DNA from: an uncultured Eubacterium sp.
Lineage (GTDB): Bacteria; Bacillota; Clostridia; Peptostreptococcales; Anaerovoracaceae
Direction: 5' to 3'
Length of the DNA: 64,000 bases
Assembly (NCBI GenBank): GCA_902495595.1
Contig: CABUXV010000009.1
Coordinates: forward strand, 1 to 64,000
Shown here: positions 33,282 through 41,004 of the stretch, in pieces
Position numbering within the stretch: the first letter of the stretch is position 1
Layout of the letters: each line of letters starts with the position of its first letter
Notes under the pieces: model-generated
Seen by the model: the letters and a program-made list of their open reading frames with translations, nothing else
What the model was told of the DNA's origin: nothing
Database searches by the model: none
Position numbers and translations under genes: made by a program

Positions 33282-34799
33282 CTAGCTGTAATACAAATTG
33301 TTGCTTATGTATTCCGGATCGCTGGTCACATCTATACCCAGAGCTTTCAGAGTGCTTTCATCCTTTTCACTAAGAATTGCCGTACAGTGCGCCCTGCATC
33401 CCTGAAGCTGGGGAACTTTTTCAAGGACTCTTGCCGCCATCGGATTTGTTGCGGCAGATATCGTAAGGGCTGTAAGAATTTCCTCGCAGTGAAGACTTGT
33501 CTTTTCAGCGCCCAAAACGTGGGTCTTAAGTTCCTGTATGCTCCTTAAAACTCCCGGCGATATCAGGTACAAATCATCTGCTATGTGGCTGAGATATTTT
33601 ATGGAATTCAGTACAGCAGCCGCAGCAGCGACCATTCTTCTTGAGCTTCTTCCTGTAATAATTTTTCCGTCTTCCAATTCTATAGCCATAACTACCACAT
33701 TGGCATATCTTTCATCGCAGTTTTTCTTTTCTTCCGCATACTCTCTGGCAGGCAAAACAACTTTTCTGTCTTCAACGCTCAAAGACATATCATCCATAAG
33801 CAGTTTAGCTCTCTCTAAAATATCTTCGTTTATCTTGCCCTTTTTATAATCGCACTGAGCAATCATGTAACGCCTTATAATCTCCTGATTTGCCGCTTCC
33901 CTTACAATATCATCGTTGATTATGCTGAATCCGGCTCTGTTGACTCCCATATCCGTCGGAGATTTGTATTCAGATTCCTCTCCTGTGATTTTTTCTATGA
34001 TTCTCTTTACAACAGGAAAAATCTCCAGGTCTCTGTTGTAGTTTACCGCCTGCTCTCCATACGCCTCAAGATGAAATGAATCTATCATATTCACATCCTT
34101 AAGGTCTGCCGTTGCGGCTTCGTATGCCACATTTACCGGATGTTTCAAAGGAATATTCCATATAGGAAAAGTTTCAAACTTTGCATACCTTACTTTTGTT
34201 CCTTTTTTATACTCGTGATAAAGCTGGGAAAGGCATGTAGCCAGTTTCCCGCTGCCGCCTCCGGGACCTGTAACCACTGCCAGCGGTTTTGTAACTTCTA
34301 TGTAAGGGTTTGCGCCGTATCCTTCATCGCTTACTATAGTCTCCACGTCTGTAGGATATCCCTTGGTAAATCTGTGTTTATAGGTTTTTATGCCTCTGTG
34401 CTGAAGTTTATTTATAAAGTTGTCTACTGCCGGCGTATTGTCCTCATATCTCGTAACTACAACGCTGTTTATGGAAAGGTCGAACTTCCTGAACATATCT
34501 ATAAGTCTCAGCACTTCCAAGTCATATGTTATACCGAAATCCTGCCTTGTTTTGCTGGTAGTTATATCGCCCGAATAAATGCAGATTATTATTTCCGCCT
34601 GGTCCTTCATCTTCTGAAGAAGTTTTATTTTGGCGTTTTCATCAAATCCCGGCAAAACCCTCATGGCATGTTTATCCTGAACGAGCTTTCCCCCGAACTC
34701 AAGATATAGCCTTTCACTGTTGCCGCATTCAATTCTCTCCAGTATATACTTTGACTGCTCCTCGATATATTTTTCTGCACTAAAACCTATTTCCGACAT
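33282..34799 (-). CDS. DUF1846 family protein
   Basis: 505 residues matching the DUF1846 family in length and sequence: GFSAEKYIEEQSKYILERIECGNSERLYLEFGGKL at the start and VTGPGGGSGKLATCLSQLYHEYKKG, a P-loop-like glycine-rich stretch near residue 180. MGVNRAGFSIINDDIVREAANQEIIRRY follows later. Members are widespread in Clostridia and Lactobacillales. Structures show a nucleotide-binding-like fold, but no activity is established that I know. ATG 34799 follows GGAGG with a 5-base gap, better than the TTG four codons upstream. Confidence 0.9.
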   Translation of the reverse strand: MSEIGFSAEKYIEEQSKYILERIECGNSERLYLEFGGKLVQDKHAMRVLPGFDENAKIKLLQKMKDQAEIIICIYSGDITTSKTRQDFGITYDLEVLRLIDMFRKFDLSINSVVVTRYEDNTPAVDNFINKLQHRGIKTYKHRFTKGYPTDVETIVSDEGYGANPYIEVTKPLAVVTGPGGGSGKLATCLSQLYHEYKKGTKVRYAKFETFPIWNIPLKHPVNVAYEAATADLKDVNMIDSFHLEAYGEQAVNYNRDLEIFPVVKRIIEKITGEESEYKSPTDMGVNRAGFSIINDDIVREAANQEIIRRYMIAQCDYKKGKINEDILERAKLLMDDMSLSVEDRKVVLPAREYAEEKKNCDERYANVVVMAIELEDGKIITGRSSRRMVAAAAAVLNSIKYLSHIADDLYLISPGVLRSIQELKTHVLGAEKTSLHCEEILTALTISAATNPMAARVLEKVPQLQGCRAHCTAILSEKDESTLKALGIDVTSDPEYISNNLYYS

Positions 34800-34825
34800 A
34801 ATTACCTCCAAAATTTTAAATTTTT

Positions 34826-34918
34826 TTACAAATATGCTATTGCGCAGGTTACAGTTGTTACTACCATTGTAACAATAATTGCCACAGATACTATTATTAT
34901 AGTTCTTCTGCTCATCAT
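34826..34918 (-). CDS. 30-aa hydrophobic membrane peptide
   Basis: Between DUF1934 and DUF1846 lies a 31-codon ORF starting ATGATG and reading MMSRRTIIIVSVAIIVTMVV and ten more residues, ending CAIAYL. A perfect AAGGAGGAA site precedes it by 5 bases. The positive N-terminus (SRR) and about 22 uncharged residues predict a single-pass membrane peptide. It is short enough to be missed by automatic gene callers. Position inside a tight minus-strand gene string (hslO-DUF1934-this-DUF1846) supports expression. Function unknown. Confidence 0.75.
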   Translation of the reverse strand: MMSRRTIIIVSVAIIVTMVVTTVTCAIAYL

Positions 34919-34938
34919 AAGAATTTCCTCCTTACATA

Positions 34939-35364
34939 CTACATAAGGGTTATATTCAGGCGATTTCTGCCCTCAAGAAGACCTTTCAGACTTATGCTGT
35001 AATCGATATCCAGCTCTCCCTGTCCCTCTTCCGACAAATTGTTTTCCAGTTTGTTTGTGAGAACCTCCATCTCGATAGCTCCAAAAGGAGTATCGTAAAA
35101 ACCCGTATAACGTTTCCCCTTTTCAAAACGTATTTCGTTTCCTATTCCGGCACCCTCACCGAAACGTTTCATCTGAACTTCATCGCCTTTGAATTTTAAA
35201 CGTGTTTTACATCCGGGTATTCCGGACACCTCGCTCTCTTCATATATTAAATATATAGCGTCTCCGCGCTTATAGAGCTTGGCTTCGGTTATGAATTCCA
35301 TTGAATCCTCCCCGCCTTCATCATTTACCTGATGCCCTGTTATCTTAACCATTATTTCTTTCAT
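34939..35364 (-). CDS. DUF1934 (YwiB-like) beta-barrel protein
   Basis: 141 residues, starting MKEIMVKITGHQVNDEG after GGAGA. The lines AKLYKRGDAIYLIYEESEVSGIPGCKTRLKFKGDEVQMKR and YTGFYDTPFGAIEMEVLTNKLENNL are the family core, an eight-stranded calycin-like barrel. The C-terminal ELDIDYSISLKG is also conserved. It sits 14 bases after hslO. Family members are uncharacterised; a small-molecule binding role is likely from the fold. Confidence 0.85.
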   Translation of the reverse strand: MKEIMVKITGHQVNDEGGEDSMEFITEAKLYKRGDAIYLIYEESEVSGIPGCKTRLKFKGDEVQMKRFGEGAGIGNEIRFEKGKRYTGFYDTPFGAIEMEVLTNKLENNLSEEGQGELDIDYSISLKGLLEGRNRLNITLM

Positions 35365-35378
35365 ATAAATATCTCCAA

Positions 35379-36293
35379 TCACATATTATCGAGGATTTGC
35401 TGAAGCTGGTTTTTGTCGAATTTATACTTTTTCAAGCAAAAATGACATTGCAGTTCAGCCTGACCGTCTTCCTCCATCATCTCTTTTAAATCTTTTTTTC
35501 CTATGGTCATAAGAGCCTTTTCTATGCGCTCCCTGCTGCAATCGCACTCCCATTCGATTTCTCTTTCACCGATTATTTCAGGCTTATATTCTTCCGGCAT
35601 ATCGCGGAAAATATCTTCAAACACGGCTTTGACAATTCCGGACCCGGACATAACCTTTGAGTGTTCCTGCACCCTGCTTATAACTGTCGTAATCGGCTCC
35701 ATTTTTCCTATCATGTGTTCAAGAGCCTCAACTGCGCCTTCTTCAGCATCGGGCATCATCTGTATTATCATACCTCCGGCGGCTACTATGCTGTAATCTT
35801 TCTCCACCTTTACACCAAGAGCAACCGACGTATTCTGCTGTTCGGAAATATAAAAATACGCAGTTAAATCATCGGCAATTTCGCCGCTCACCAAAGCTAT
35901 CGTCCCTACATACGGCTCTTTAAGACCTAAATCCTTTATCACCGTCAGATCTCCGATTCCCAGCGAGCCGCCTACATCCAATTTTCCCTTTTCATTCAAA
36001 GGCAAATCGACATATGGATTTGAAATATATCCCTTTACACGTCCGTTGCCGTATGCTGTTGCAAGAATCTGTCCCGCAGGACCGTCGCCTTTAAAATTTA
36101 AGGTCAGTTTATCTTCATCGTTTTTAAGCATTATTCCCATAAGGCCCGCTGCCGTAAGAACTCTTCCCAGCCCTGCAGAAGCCACAGGTGTGGTTTTGTG
36201 AATATCCGCAGCCTCCTGCACCATATCGCTGCTTACGGTAATATATACTCTGTACGATTTGCTTTTATCCAATCCTATTATTACTTTATTCAT
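35379..36293 (-). CDS. hslO: Redox-regulated chaperone Hsp33
   Basis: 304 residues. N-terminal substrate-binding domain (MNKVIIGLDKSKSYRVYITVSSDMVQEA) and the family line GDGPAGQILATAYGNGRVKGYI. The C-terminal redox switch has CDC (in WECDCSRERIEKAL) and CHFC, the CxC and CxxC pair that binds zinc when reduced and forms disulfides on oxidation, turning on holdase activity. ATG 36293 is preferred since AAAGGG is 10 bases away; a TTG three codons earlier overlaps the site. Divergent from htrA, which suits a shared stress-response locus. Confidence 0.93.
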   Translation of the reverse strand: MNKVIIGLDKSKSYRVYITVSSDMVQEAADIHKTTPVASAGLGRVLTAAGLMGIMLKNDEDKLTLNFKGDGPAGQILATAYGNGRVKGYISNPYVDLPLNEKGKLDVGGSLGIGDLTVIKDLGLKEPYVGTIALVSGEIADDLTAYFYISEQQNTSVALGVKVEKDYSIVAAGGMIIQMMPDAEEGAVEALEHMIGKMEPITTVISRVQEHSKVMSGSGIVKAVFEDIFRDMPEEYKPEIIGEREIEWECDCSRERIEKALMTIGKKDLKEMMEEDGQAELQCHFCLKKYKFDKNQLQQILDNM

Positions 36294-36461
36294 ACTATAC
36301 AATCCCTTTACAATATATACTTATACGATTTTATCACATTATGTAAGAAATGTTTAATCTTTTCTACAGATATTCACATATTTTCAACACTAAAACAACA
36401 TAATGTATTTGTATATTTAGCTTAAAGATTAGTATTTCAACAAGAAACGAGGTGGCAAAAT

Positions 36462-38114
36462 ATGGACGAAAATAAAAAAGACAATCCGGGATACGAACCA
36501 AACTTTATATTAAAAGATGATATCAAACCGGATGAAGAAAACATCTCGGAGTTATCAGATAGAGCAGAAAATCGCCAGGAAAACCGCGGCGAAAGCAACG
36601 GGGAAAAATCAACCTCTGAAACCTCATACACAAATATAGGCGACGACATTCCCCGAGAATACGGAAGTTTCGGGCAGAATGCTGAGGGTCCTGACAATCC
36701 GGAAAGCAGCAGCTATCATGATGACACCGCAGGCGTATTCCGCGACCCACGGGAAAACTTTAAAAGCAGCACTGGCAATTACGGCTACGGCAGTTACGGC
36801 GGGGTTAATTCCGGCAGCGAAAACAGAAGCTATCACAGTGATTACAGCGATTATAACAATTACGGCTCTGATTCGGACAGCAGCTCGGATAAAATGTACA
36901 ATTCCGTGAACGACAGTTCCGATTACATTAACTCGTGGAATAACGGCAGCGATAAAGTAAAAAGGAGACGTGTAAAAAAGACTTCATCACCGATTTCTCT
37001 TACGAAAAAGACTCTGGCGCTTATCATTGCTCTCTGCATTGTTCTGTCAGGAGTCTTCGGTTTAGGCGGTGCATTTTTAGGCAATTCGCTGTTTGGCGAT
37101 AACGACGGTACAGATAAGAAAGCCAGCGCCACAACTAAAGGCTACACCCTTGAAGATGCAACAGGAAGCAATATGACCGTACAGGAAATAACAGAATCGG
37201 CTAAAAACAGCGTAGTGGAAATAAAAACGGAAAGTGTTTCATCGGACGCCTGGATGCAGCAATACGTAACGGAAGGTGCAGGAAGCGGAGTTATCATAAC
37301 AAAAGACGGTTATATAGTGACAAACAACCATGTAATAGACGGCGCAAGCAAAATAACAGTTACAACCTCCGATGAAAAAGAATACGAAGCAAAACTGGTT
37401 GGTACCGACAGCATTACCGATGTAGCTGTTCTTAAGATAGAAGCCAAAGATCTCACTCCTGCCACATACGGAAACAGCGACCAGCTTGAAGTCGGTGATT
37501 TGGCAGTTGCTATAGGAAATCCTCTCGGCGAACTGGGCGGTACAGTAACCGCAGGCATCATCAGCGCCCTGGACAGACAGCTTTCAATAGACGGAAAAAC
37601 CATGACGCTGCTTCAAACAGACAGTTCCATAAATCCGGGAAATTCCGGCGGAGGACTTTTTAACGGCGATGGGCAGCTTATAGGTATCGTCGTTGCAAAA
37701 TCTTCAGGTTCCGATGTTGAGGGTCTTGGTTTTGCCATTCCTATAAACAAAGCGGCAGATGTGGCACAGCAGCTTATGGAAAAGGGATATGTAAGCGGAC
37801 AGCCATCCACAGGCATGAGCTATTCCGAAGCCGCAAGCCAGGGAAACGGCATGAGCCAGATTTTCGGTTCTCAGACCTCCCAGTCATCAGTCGTATACAT
37901 TCATTCAGTCAATGGAACAAACGCTAAAAAAGCCGGATTCAAAGAAGGTGACATCGTATATGCTGTAGACGGAACACAGATAACTTCCTTTAATGAACTG
38001 TCTTCAATAGTGACATCTCATAAAGTAGGCGATAAACTGACCTTTACAGTTATACGAAATAATCAGAAGACAGATATCAAACTCACACTTGAAGAAAAAC
38101 AAGCGGGAGAATAG
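36462..38114 (+). CDS. htrA: HtrA/DegP-like membrane-anchored serine protease with PDZ domain
   Basis: 550 residues. The first ~180 residues are hydrophilic, rich in Gly/Ser/Tyr/Asn and probably disordered and cytoplasmic. A single membrane segment (LALIIALCIVLSGVFGLGGAFL) follows. The trypsin-like domain has His290 (TNNHVIDGA), Asp320 (SITDVAVLKI) and Ser395 (INPGNSGGGLFN). One PDZ domain lies at the C-terminus (SVNGTNAKKAGFKEGDIVYAVDG). HtrA degrades misfolded extracytoplasmic proteins and secreted substrates. The N-terminal tail is longer than in most HtrA proteins. GAGGTGG precedes the ATG. Gene name by family; paralogue identity (HtrA/HtrB/YyxA) cannot be fixed. Confidence 0.92.
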   Translation: MDENKKDNPGYEPNFILKDDIKPDEENISELSDRAENRQENRGESNGEKSTSETSYTNIGDDIPREYGSFGQNAEGPDNPESSSYHDDTAGVFRDPRENFKSSTGNYGYGSYGGVNSGSENRSYHSDYSDYNNYGSDSDSSSDKMYNSVNDSSDYINSWNNGSDKVKRRRVKKTSSPISLTKKTLALIIALCIVLSGVFGLGGAFLGNSLFGDNDGTDKKASATTKGYTLEDATGSNMTVQEITESAKNSVVEIKTESVSSDAWMQQYVTEGAGSGVIITKDGYIVTNNHVIDGASKITVTTSDEKEYEAKLVGTDSITDVAVLKIEAKDLTPATYGNSDQLEVGDLAVAIGNPLGELGGTVTAGIISALDRQLSIDGKTMTLLQTDSSINPGNSGGGLFNGDGQLIGIVVAKSSGSDVEGLGFAIPINKAADVAQQLMEKGYVSGQPSTGMSYSEAASQGNGMSQIFGSQTSQSSVVYIHSVNGTNAKKAGFKEGDIVYAVDGTQITSFNELSSIVTSHKVGDKLTFTVIRNNQKTDIKLTLEEKQAGE

Positions 38115-38262
38115 AAAATCCAGCTTACTCACCCTTAAATAAAACAAAAGTCTTCTGCCGAAAACAGTCAAGCTATTTCCATCAGATGGATTCCGATGGA
38201 TCTTCGCTCTTTCTTTTGACTTTTGTATAATCGTCAGTCGGCGGCAGACTTTTCTAAATACA

Positions 38263-38309
38263 GGAGCGCATATTCAAACTTAAAAGTTTGATTGCGTTCC
38301 CTTTTTATT
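38263..38309 (+). terminator. Terminator after htrA
   Basis: GGAGCGCATATTCAAACTT and AAGTTTGATTGCGTTCC pair across a 2-base loop, followed by CTTTTTATTG. An upstream long-range pair (AAAAGTC...CTGCCG near 38145 with CGGCAGACTTTT near 38243-38254) could be a first terminator of htrA. Confidence 0.7.
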
Positions 38310-38346
38310 GTATAAATAATATATAAATAAAGTAAGGAGAAATCAC

Positions 38347-38781
38347 ATGATAAAAGAAGCAAATGAAAATGATATAAATACGTTGGCAAATCTGGCGATA
38401 CTCTTGTGGGACAGTCATTCCGTACAGGATCTGGCCAATGAGTTTTCCGGCATCATAGCCAGCGATGACGCACGTTTTTTCATAAAATACGAAAAAGATA
38501 TTCCAGTCGGTTTCGCTCAGTGTCAGCTGAGATACGACTATGTTGAAGGAACGAATACAAGTCCAGTAGGATATTTGGAAGGAATATTTGTAAAAGAAGA
38601 ATACCGCAATAAAAACTATGCCAGGCAACTGCTTAAAGAATGTGAGAAATGGTCAAAATCAAAAAACTGCACCGAAATGGCGAGCGACTGCGAAATAGAT
38701 AATAATGATAGTTTTAATTTTCATAAATCAATGAAGTTTCAGGAGGCAAACAGAATAATCTGTTTCACAAAAAAACTTTAA
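38347..38781 (+). CDS. AAC(6')-like aminoglycoside 6'-N-acetyltransferase
   Basis: 144 residues, full length for the small AAC(6')-I class. LWDSHSVQDLANEF, FAQCQLRYDYVEGTNTSPVGYLEGIFVKEEYRNKNYARQLL and WSKSKNCTEMASDCEIDNNDSFNFHKSMKFQEANRIICFTKKL align block by block with AAC(6')-I enzymes (the YVEGT.TSPVG.LEGI and EMASD segments are diagnostic). The family uses acetyl-CoA to acetylate the 6'-amino group of tobramycin, kanamycin or amikacin-type drugs. AAGGAG lies 8 bases before the ATG. A chromosomal housekeeping-like form with a different natural substrate remains possible. Confidence 0.85.
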   Translation: MIKEANENDINTLANLAILLWDSHSVQDLANEFSGIIASDDARFFIKYEKDIPVGFAQCQLRYDYVEGTNTSPVGYLEGIFVKEEYRNKNYARQLLKECEKWSKSKNCTEMASDCEIDNNDSFNFHKSMKFQEANRIICFTKKL

Positions 38782-38806
38782 CAGCAATATCGGAAAAGCT
38801 CAGGAT

Positions 38807-39178
38807 TTAATCCTCTTCCTTATTGACTATACTTTCGACATAAAGCCTTGTCATTTGTTCCATAACCCCGAGCTGTTTTACGGAACATACGCTTAAGGAA
38901 CCCATTATATTTTCGTTGAGCAGACGTTTCTTTTCCTCTGCAAACACAGGTCCCTCACTTCCCTCCAGCAGAAAATCCGCGCTTACTCCGAGAACTTGTT
39001 TAAGTCTGTAAAGTGTTTTTATTGAAACTCCCTTGTCACCGTATTCAACATCAGATATGAATTTGGCAGTCACGCCAAGACGGCTGCCCAGCTCTTCTCT
39101 TGACATATTAAGCAAATTTCTTCTGGCTTTAATTCTTTCTCCTATTTGTTTTTTATCAAGCTCTTTGAGATTATTCAT
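38807..39178 (-). CDS. XRE-family HTH regulator (paralogue 2)
   Basis: 123 residues, nearly the same as the regulator at 31770-32138: IGERIKARRNLLNMSREELGSRLGVTAKFISDVEYGDKGVSIKTLYRLKQVLGVSADFLLEG, then ENIMGSLSVCSVKQLGVMEQMTRLYVESIVNKEED. The recognition-helix region differs at a few residues, so targets may overlap but need not be identical. Its start is 109 bases from copy 3 of the eight-box element. The shared upstream block (39261-39300) with TTATATCTTTAAAGGG includes a CTTTAAAG palindrome that could be an autoregulatory site. Confidence 0.85.
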   Translation of the reverse strand: MNNLKELDKKQIGERIKARRNLLNMSREELGSRLGVTAKFISDVEYGDKGVSIKTLYRLKQVLGVSADFLLEGSEGPVFAEEKKRLLNENIMGSLSVCSVKQLGVMEQMTRLYVESIVNKEED

Positions 39179-39260
39179 CCGGCTTTTGTACCTCTCTGCA
39201 AGTTAAAATATTACCATCTACAGTTTACCTTTTTTTCTTGATTCCATTGTTAACCTATAA

Positions 39261-39300
39261 GGAGATTTTTTTATATCTTTAAAGGGAAATATCCGAAATT
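39261..39300. promoter_or_regulatory. Upstream block shared by the two XRE paralogues
   Basis: GGAGA, TTATATCTTTAAAGGG and CCxAAATT occur here with the same spacing as at 32221-32260 upstream of paralogue 1. CTTTAAAG is a palindrome. The right end of this block coincides with the first box of element copy 3 (39287), while in paralogue 1 the equivalent bases read TTTTCCAAATT and no further boxes follow. Confidence 0.6.
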
Positions 39301-39545
39301 CCCGTTTATTGCATATTTTTGGATAAAACCCTGACAATATCAGCTGCGAAAAATTTATCAATAACCAAATACCCCAAAAATTGTAGTCATTTGGATAAAA
39401 GCACGCTAATATTTGTTATTAATTTCCATTTTTATAACCAAAAGTGCCTTTGATGACATAGTTTTGGATAATCCGGTCCAAAGAAAAATTAAAAACAGTC
39501 CGGTTTTATCCATAACGCAAGCTCTGACTGCATTTTTGGATATTT
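39287..39545 (+). repeat. Eight-box GGATAA element, copy 3
   Basis: Boxes from 39287: TATCCGAAA at offset 0-3, TGGATAAAA (39320, offset 33), ATAACCAAA (39361, 74), TTTGGATAAAA (39390, 103), AACCAAAA (39436, 149), TTTTGGATAAT (39462, 175), TTTTATCCATAA (39504, 217) and TGGATATTTT (39537, 250). Offsets are identical to the other copies. It sits between the second XRE regulator and the aro operon promoter. Confidence 0.9.
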
Positions 39546-39700
39546 TGACATTGCGAAAACCACTGACAACACGCTGCCGCCTTTTTTTACCATCAGAGGC
39601 GTACTTCAGACAGCTCAAAATTCATTTAAAACGTCTCCTTGTCTTTGCGCCTCATCAATGCCTCCCGCCAAAGACAAGTTCAGTTTTTTTAAAAAAGCCC

Positions 39701-39729
39701 TTTACATACACTAACCAAAGTGCTATTAT
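39701..39729 (+). promoter_or_regulatory. Promoter of the aro operon
   Basis: TTTACA (39701-39706), a 17-base spacer and TATTAT (39724-39729). Transcription would start near 39736, about 60 bases before the leader peptide. Confidence 0.7.
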
Positions 39730-39796
39730 TTTTACAAATAACAGAAGTGCTTAAGGCATTTCGTTATCATAGATTATTTAATCAGAGGACAGAGAT

Positions 39797-39883
39797 ATGT
39801 TAAACAGAGTATTTGCAGCTGTATATTTTTACTTTTACTTTACTTTCTTTAGAGGTAAAGTGAATTTCGCTGCAATGAGTTAG
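39797..39883 (+). CDS. Phe/Tyr-rich leader peptide of the aro operon (28 aa)
   Basis: A 28-codon ORF MLNRVFAAVYFYFYFTFFRG followed by eight residues ending NFAAMS, with GAGGACAGAG as ribosome-binding site. Seven Phe and three Tyr codons, clustered as VYFYFYFTFF, would make translation depend on charged tRNA-Phe and tRNA-Tyr. The bases encoding its last third (39858-39868) are perfectly complementary to the 3' part of the downstream terminator. This is the arrangement of classical amino acid biosynthetic attenuators such as pheA in enterobacteria, and is unusual in Bacillota, which mostly use T-boxes. Confidence 0.88.
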   Translation: MLNRVFAAVYFYFYFTFFRGKVNFAAMS

Positions 39884-39955
39884 CTTATCTGTTACTGATT
39901 AAAATTTGGTAGTTAAAAGCACTCCGCAGGTGAAATTCACTTGCGGAGTTTTTTT
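39858..39955 (+). terminator. Attenuator: antiterminator arm and terminator ahead of aroF
   Basis: The terminator pairs ACTCCGCA (39921-39928) with TGCGGAGT (39942-39949), plus inner GTGAA/TTCAC, and ends in seven T. The alternative pairing joins AAGTGAATTTC (39858-39868) with GAAATTCACTT (39932-39942), 11 perfect base pairs, extendable by CTGC/GCAG. Stalling at the Phe/Tyr run would leave 39858-39868 free and favour read-through. Translation to the stop at 39883 would cover it and favour termination. Confidence 0.85.
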
Positions 39956-39983
39956 ATGGTATTAACAGAAAGAGGGTAAAAAA

Positions 39984-40994
39984 ATGATAGTAGTATTAAA
40001 AGACAATCCTGACAAAAAACAACTGGAGAATCTGGTGACATGGCTTAAGAGCATGGGACTTGATATACATTTCAGCGAAGGTAAATCCGCAACCATTATG
40101 GGACTTATCGGAGACACTGCTTCTGTGGATATAGACCTTATCAATGCGCTCGATATTGTAGAGACTGTAAAGCGTGTACAGGAGCCGTACAAAAATGTAA
40201 ACAGAAAATTCCATCCCGAAGATACGACGGTAGAAGTAATCCCGGGAGTTAAAATAGGCGGCGGAAACTTCCAGGTAATCGCAGGTCCATGTTCTGTAGA
40301 ATCAGAAGAACAGATATGCCTCGTTGCAAGCGAAGTTCAGAAAGCCGGCGCCGGACTTTTAAGAGGAGGCGCTTTCAAACCCAGAACCTCTCCATACGCT
40401 TTCCAGGGAATGAGAGCAGAGGGAATAGAGCTTCTTCTTGAAGCAAAGGAAAAAACAGGTCTTCCTATAGTAACGGAAGTCATGGATATGTCCCAGCTTC
40501 CGCTGTTTGAAAACGTGGATGTAATACAGGTAGGCGCACGGAATATGCAGAATTTCGAACTTCTTAAAGAGCTTGGCCGTCTCGATAAACCAATTCTTCT
40601 TAAGAGAGGTCTTGCCAATACATTAAAAGAACTGCTCATGAGTGCCGAATACATTATGGCAGGAGGAAATGAAAAAATCATCCTCTGCGAAAGAGGAATA
40701 AGAACCTTTGAAACGGCTACGAGAAACACTCTCGATTTGGCTTCAATTCCTCTCCTCAAAACCATGACCCATCTGCCTATCGTAGTTGACCCAAGTCATG
40801 CCACTGGCATAGCCGGTCTTGTAAAACCTATGGCAATGGCAGCAACTGCCGCAGGAGCGGATGGAATAATGATAGAAGTGCACAACAATCCTCCCGCTGC
40901 CCTGTGCGACGGAGCCCAGTCCCTTACACCTGAAGCCTTTGCAGATGTAATGGAAGCCATAAACCTAATCAGACCTGTGGCATACAAAGGATAG
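39984..40994 (+). CDS. aroF: 3-deoxy-7-phosphoheptulonate (DAHP) synthase, type I-beta
   Basis: 336 residues. The N-terminal ~70 residues (MIVVLKDNPDKKQLENLVTWL...) form the ferredoxin-like regulatory domain found in feedback-controlled type I-beta enzymes. The barrel has VIAGPCSVESEEQI, RGGAFKPRTSPYAFQG, QVGARNMQNFELLKELG, PILLKRGLANTLKE and VVDPSHATGI, covering PEP, erythrose-4-phosphate and metal ligands. It catalyses the first step of the shikimate pathway. AGAGGG precedes the ATG. First enzyme gene after the attenuator. Confidence 0.95.
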   Translation: MIVVLKDNPDKKQLENLVTWLKSMGLDIHFSEGKSATIMGLIGDTASVDIDLINALDIVETVKRVQEPYKNVNRKFHPEDTTVEVIPGVKIGGGNFQVIAGPCSVESEEQICLVASEVQKAGAGLLRGGAFKPRTSPYAFQGMRAEGIELLLEAKEKTGLPIVTEVMDMSQLPLFENVDVIQVGARNMQNFELLKELGRLDKPILLKRGLANTLKELLMSAEYIMAGGNEKIILCERGIRTFETATRNTLDLASIPLLKTMTHLPIVVDPSHATGIAGLVKPMAMAATAAGADGIMIEVHNNPPAALCDGAQSLTPEAFADVMEAINLIRPVAYKG

Positions 40995-41004
40995 AGGTGT
41001 TATC

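Noticed and set aside
39413..39754. 113-codon plus-strand ORF crossing element copy 3 and the aro promoter
   Set aside because: Overlaps the conserved non-coding element and promoter, has no ribosome-binding site and no counterpart in other copies.
39740..39983. T-box riboswitch ahead of aroF
   Set aside because: No conserved T-box bulge sequence is present; the Phe/Tyr leader ORF and its complementary terminator explain the region better.
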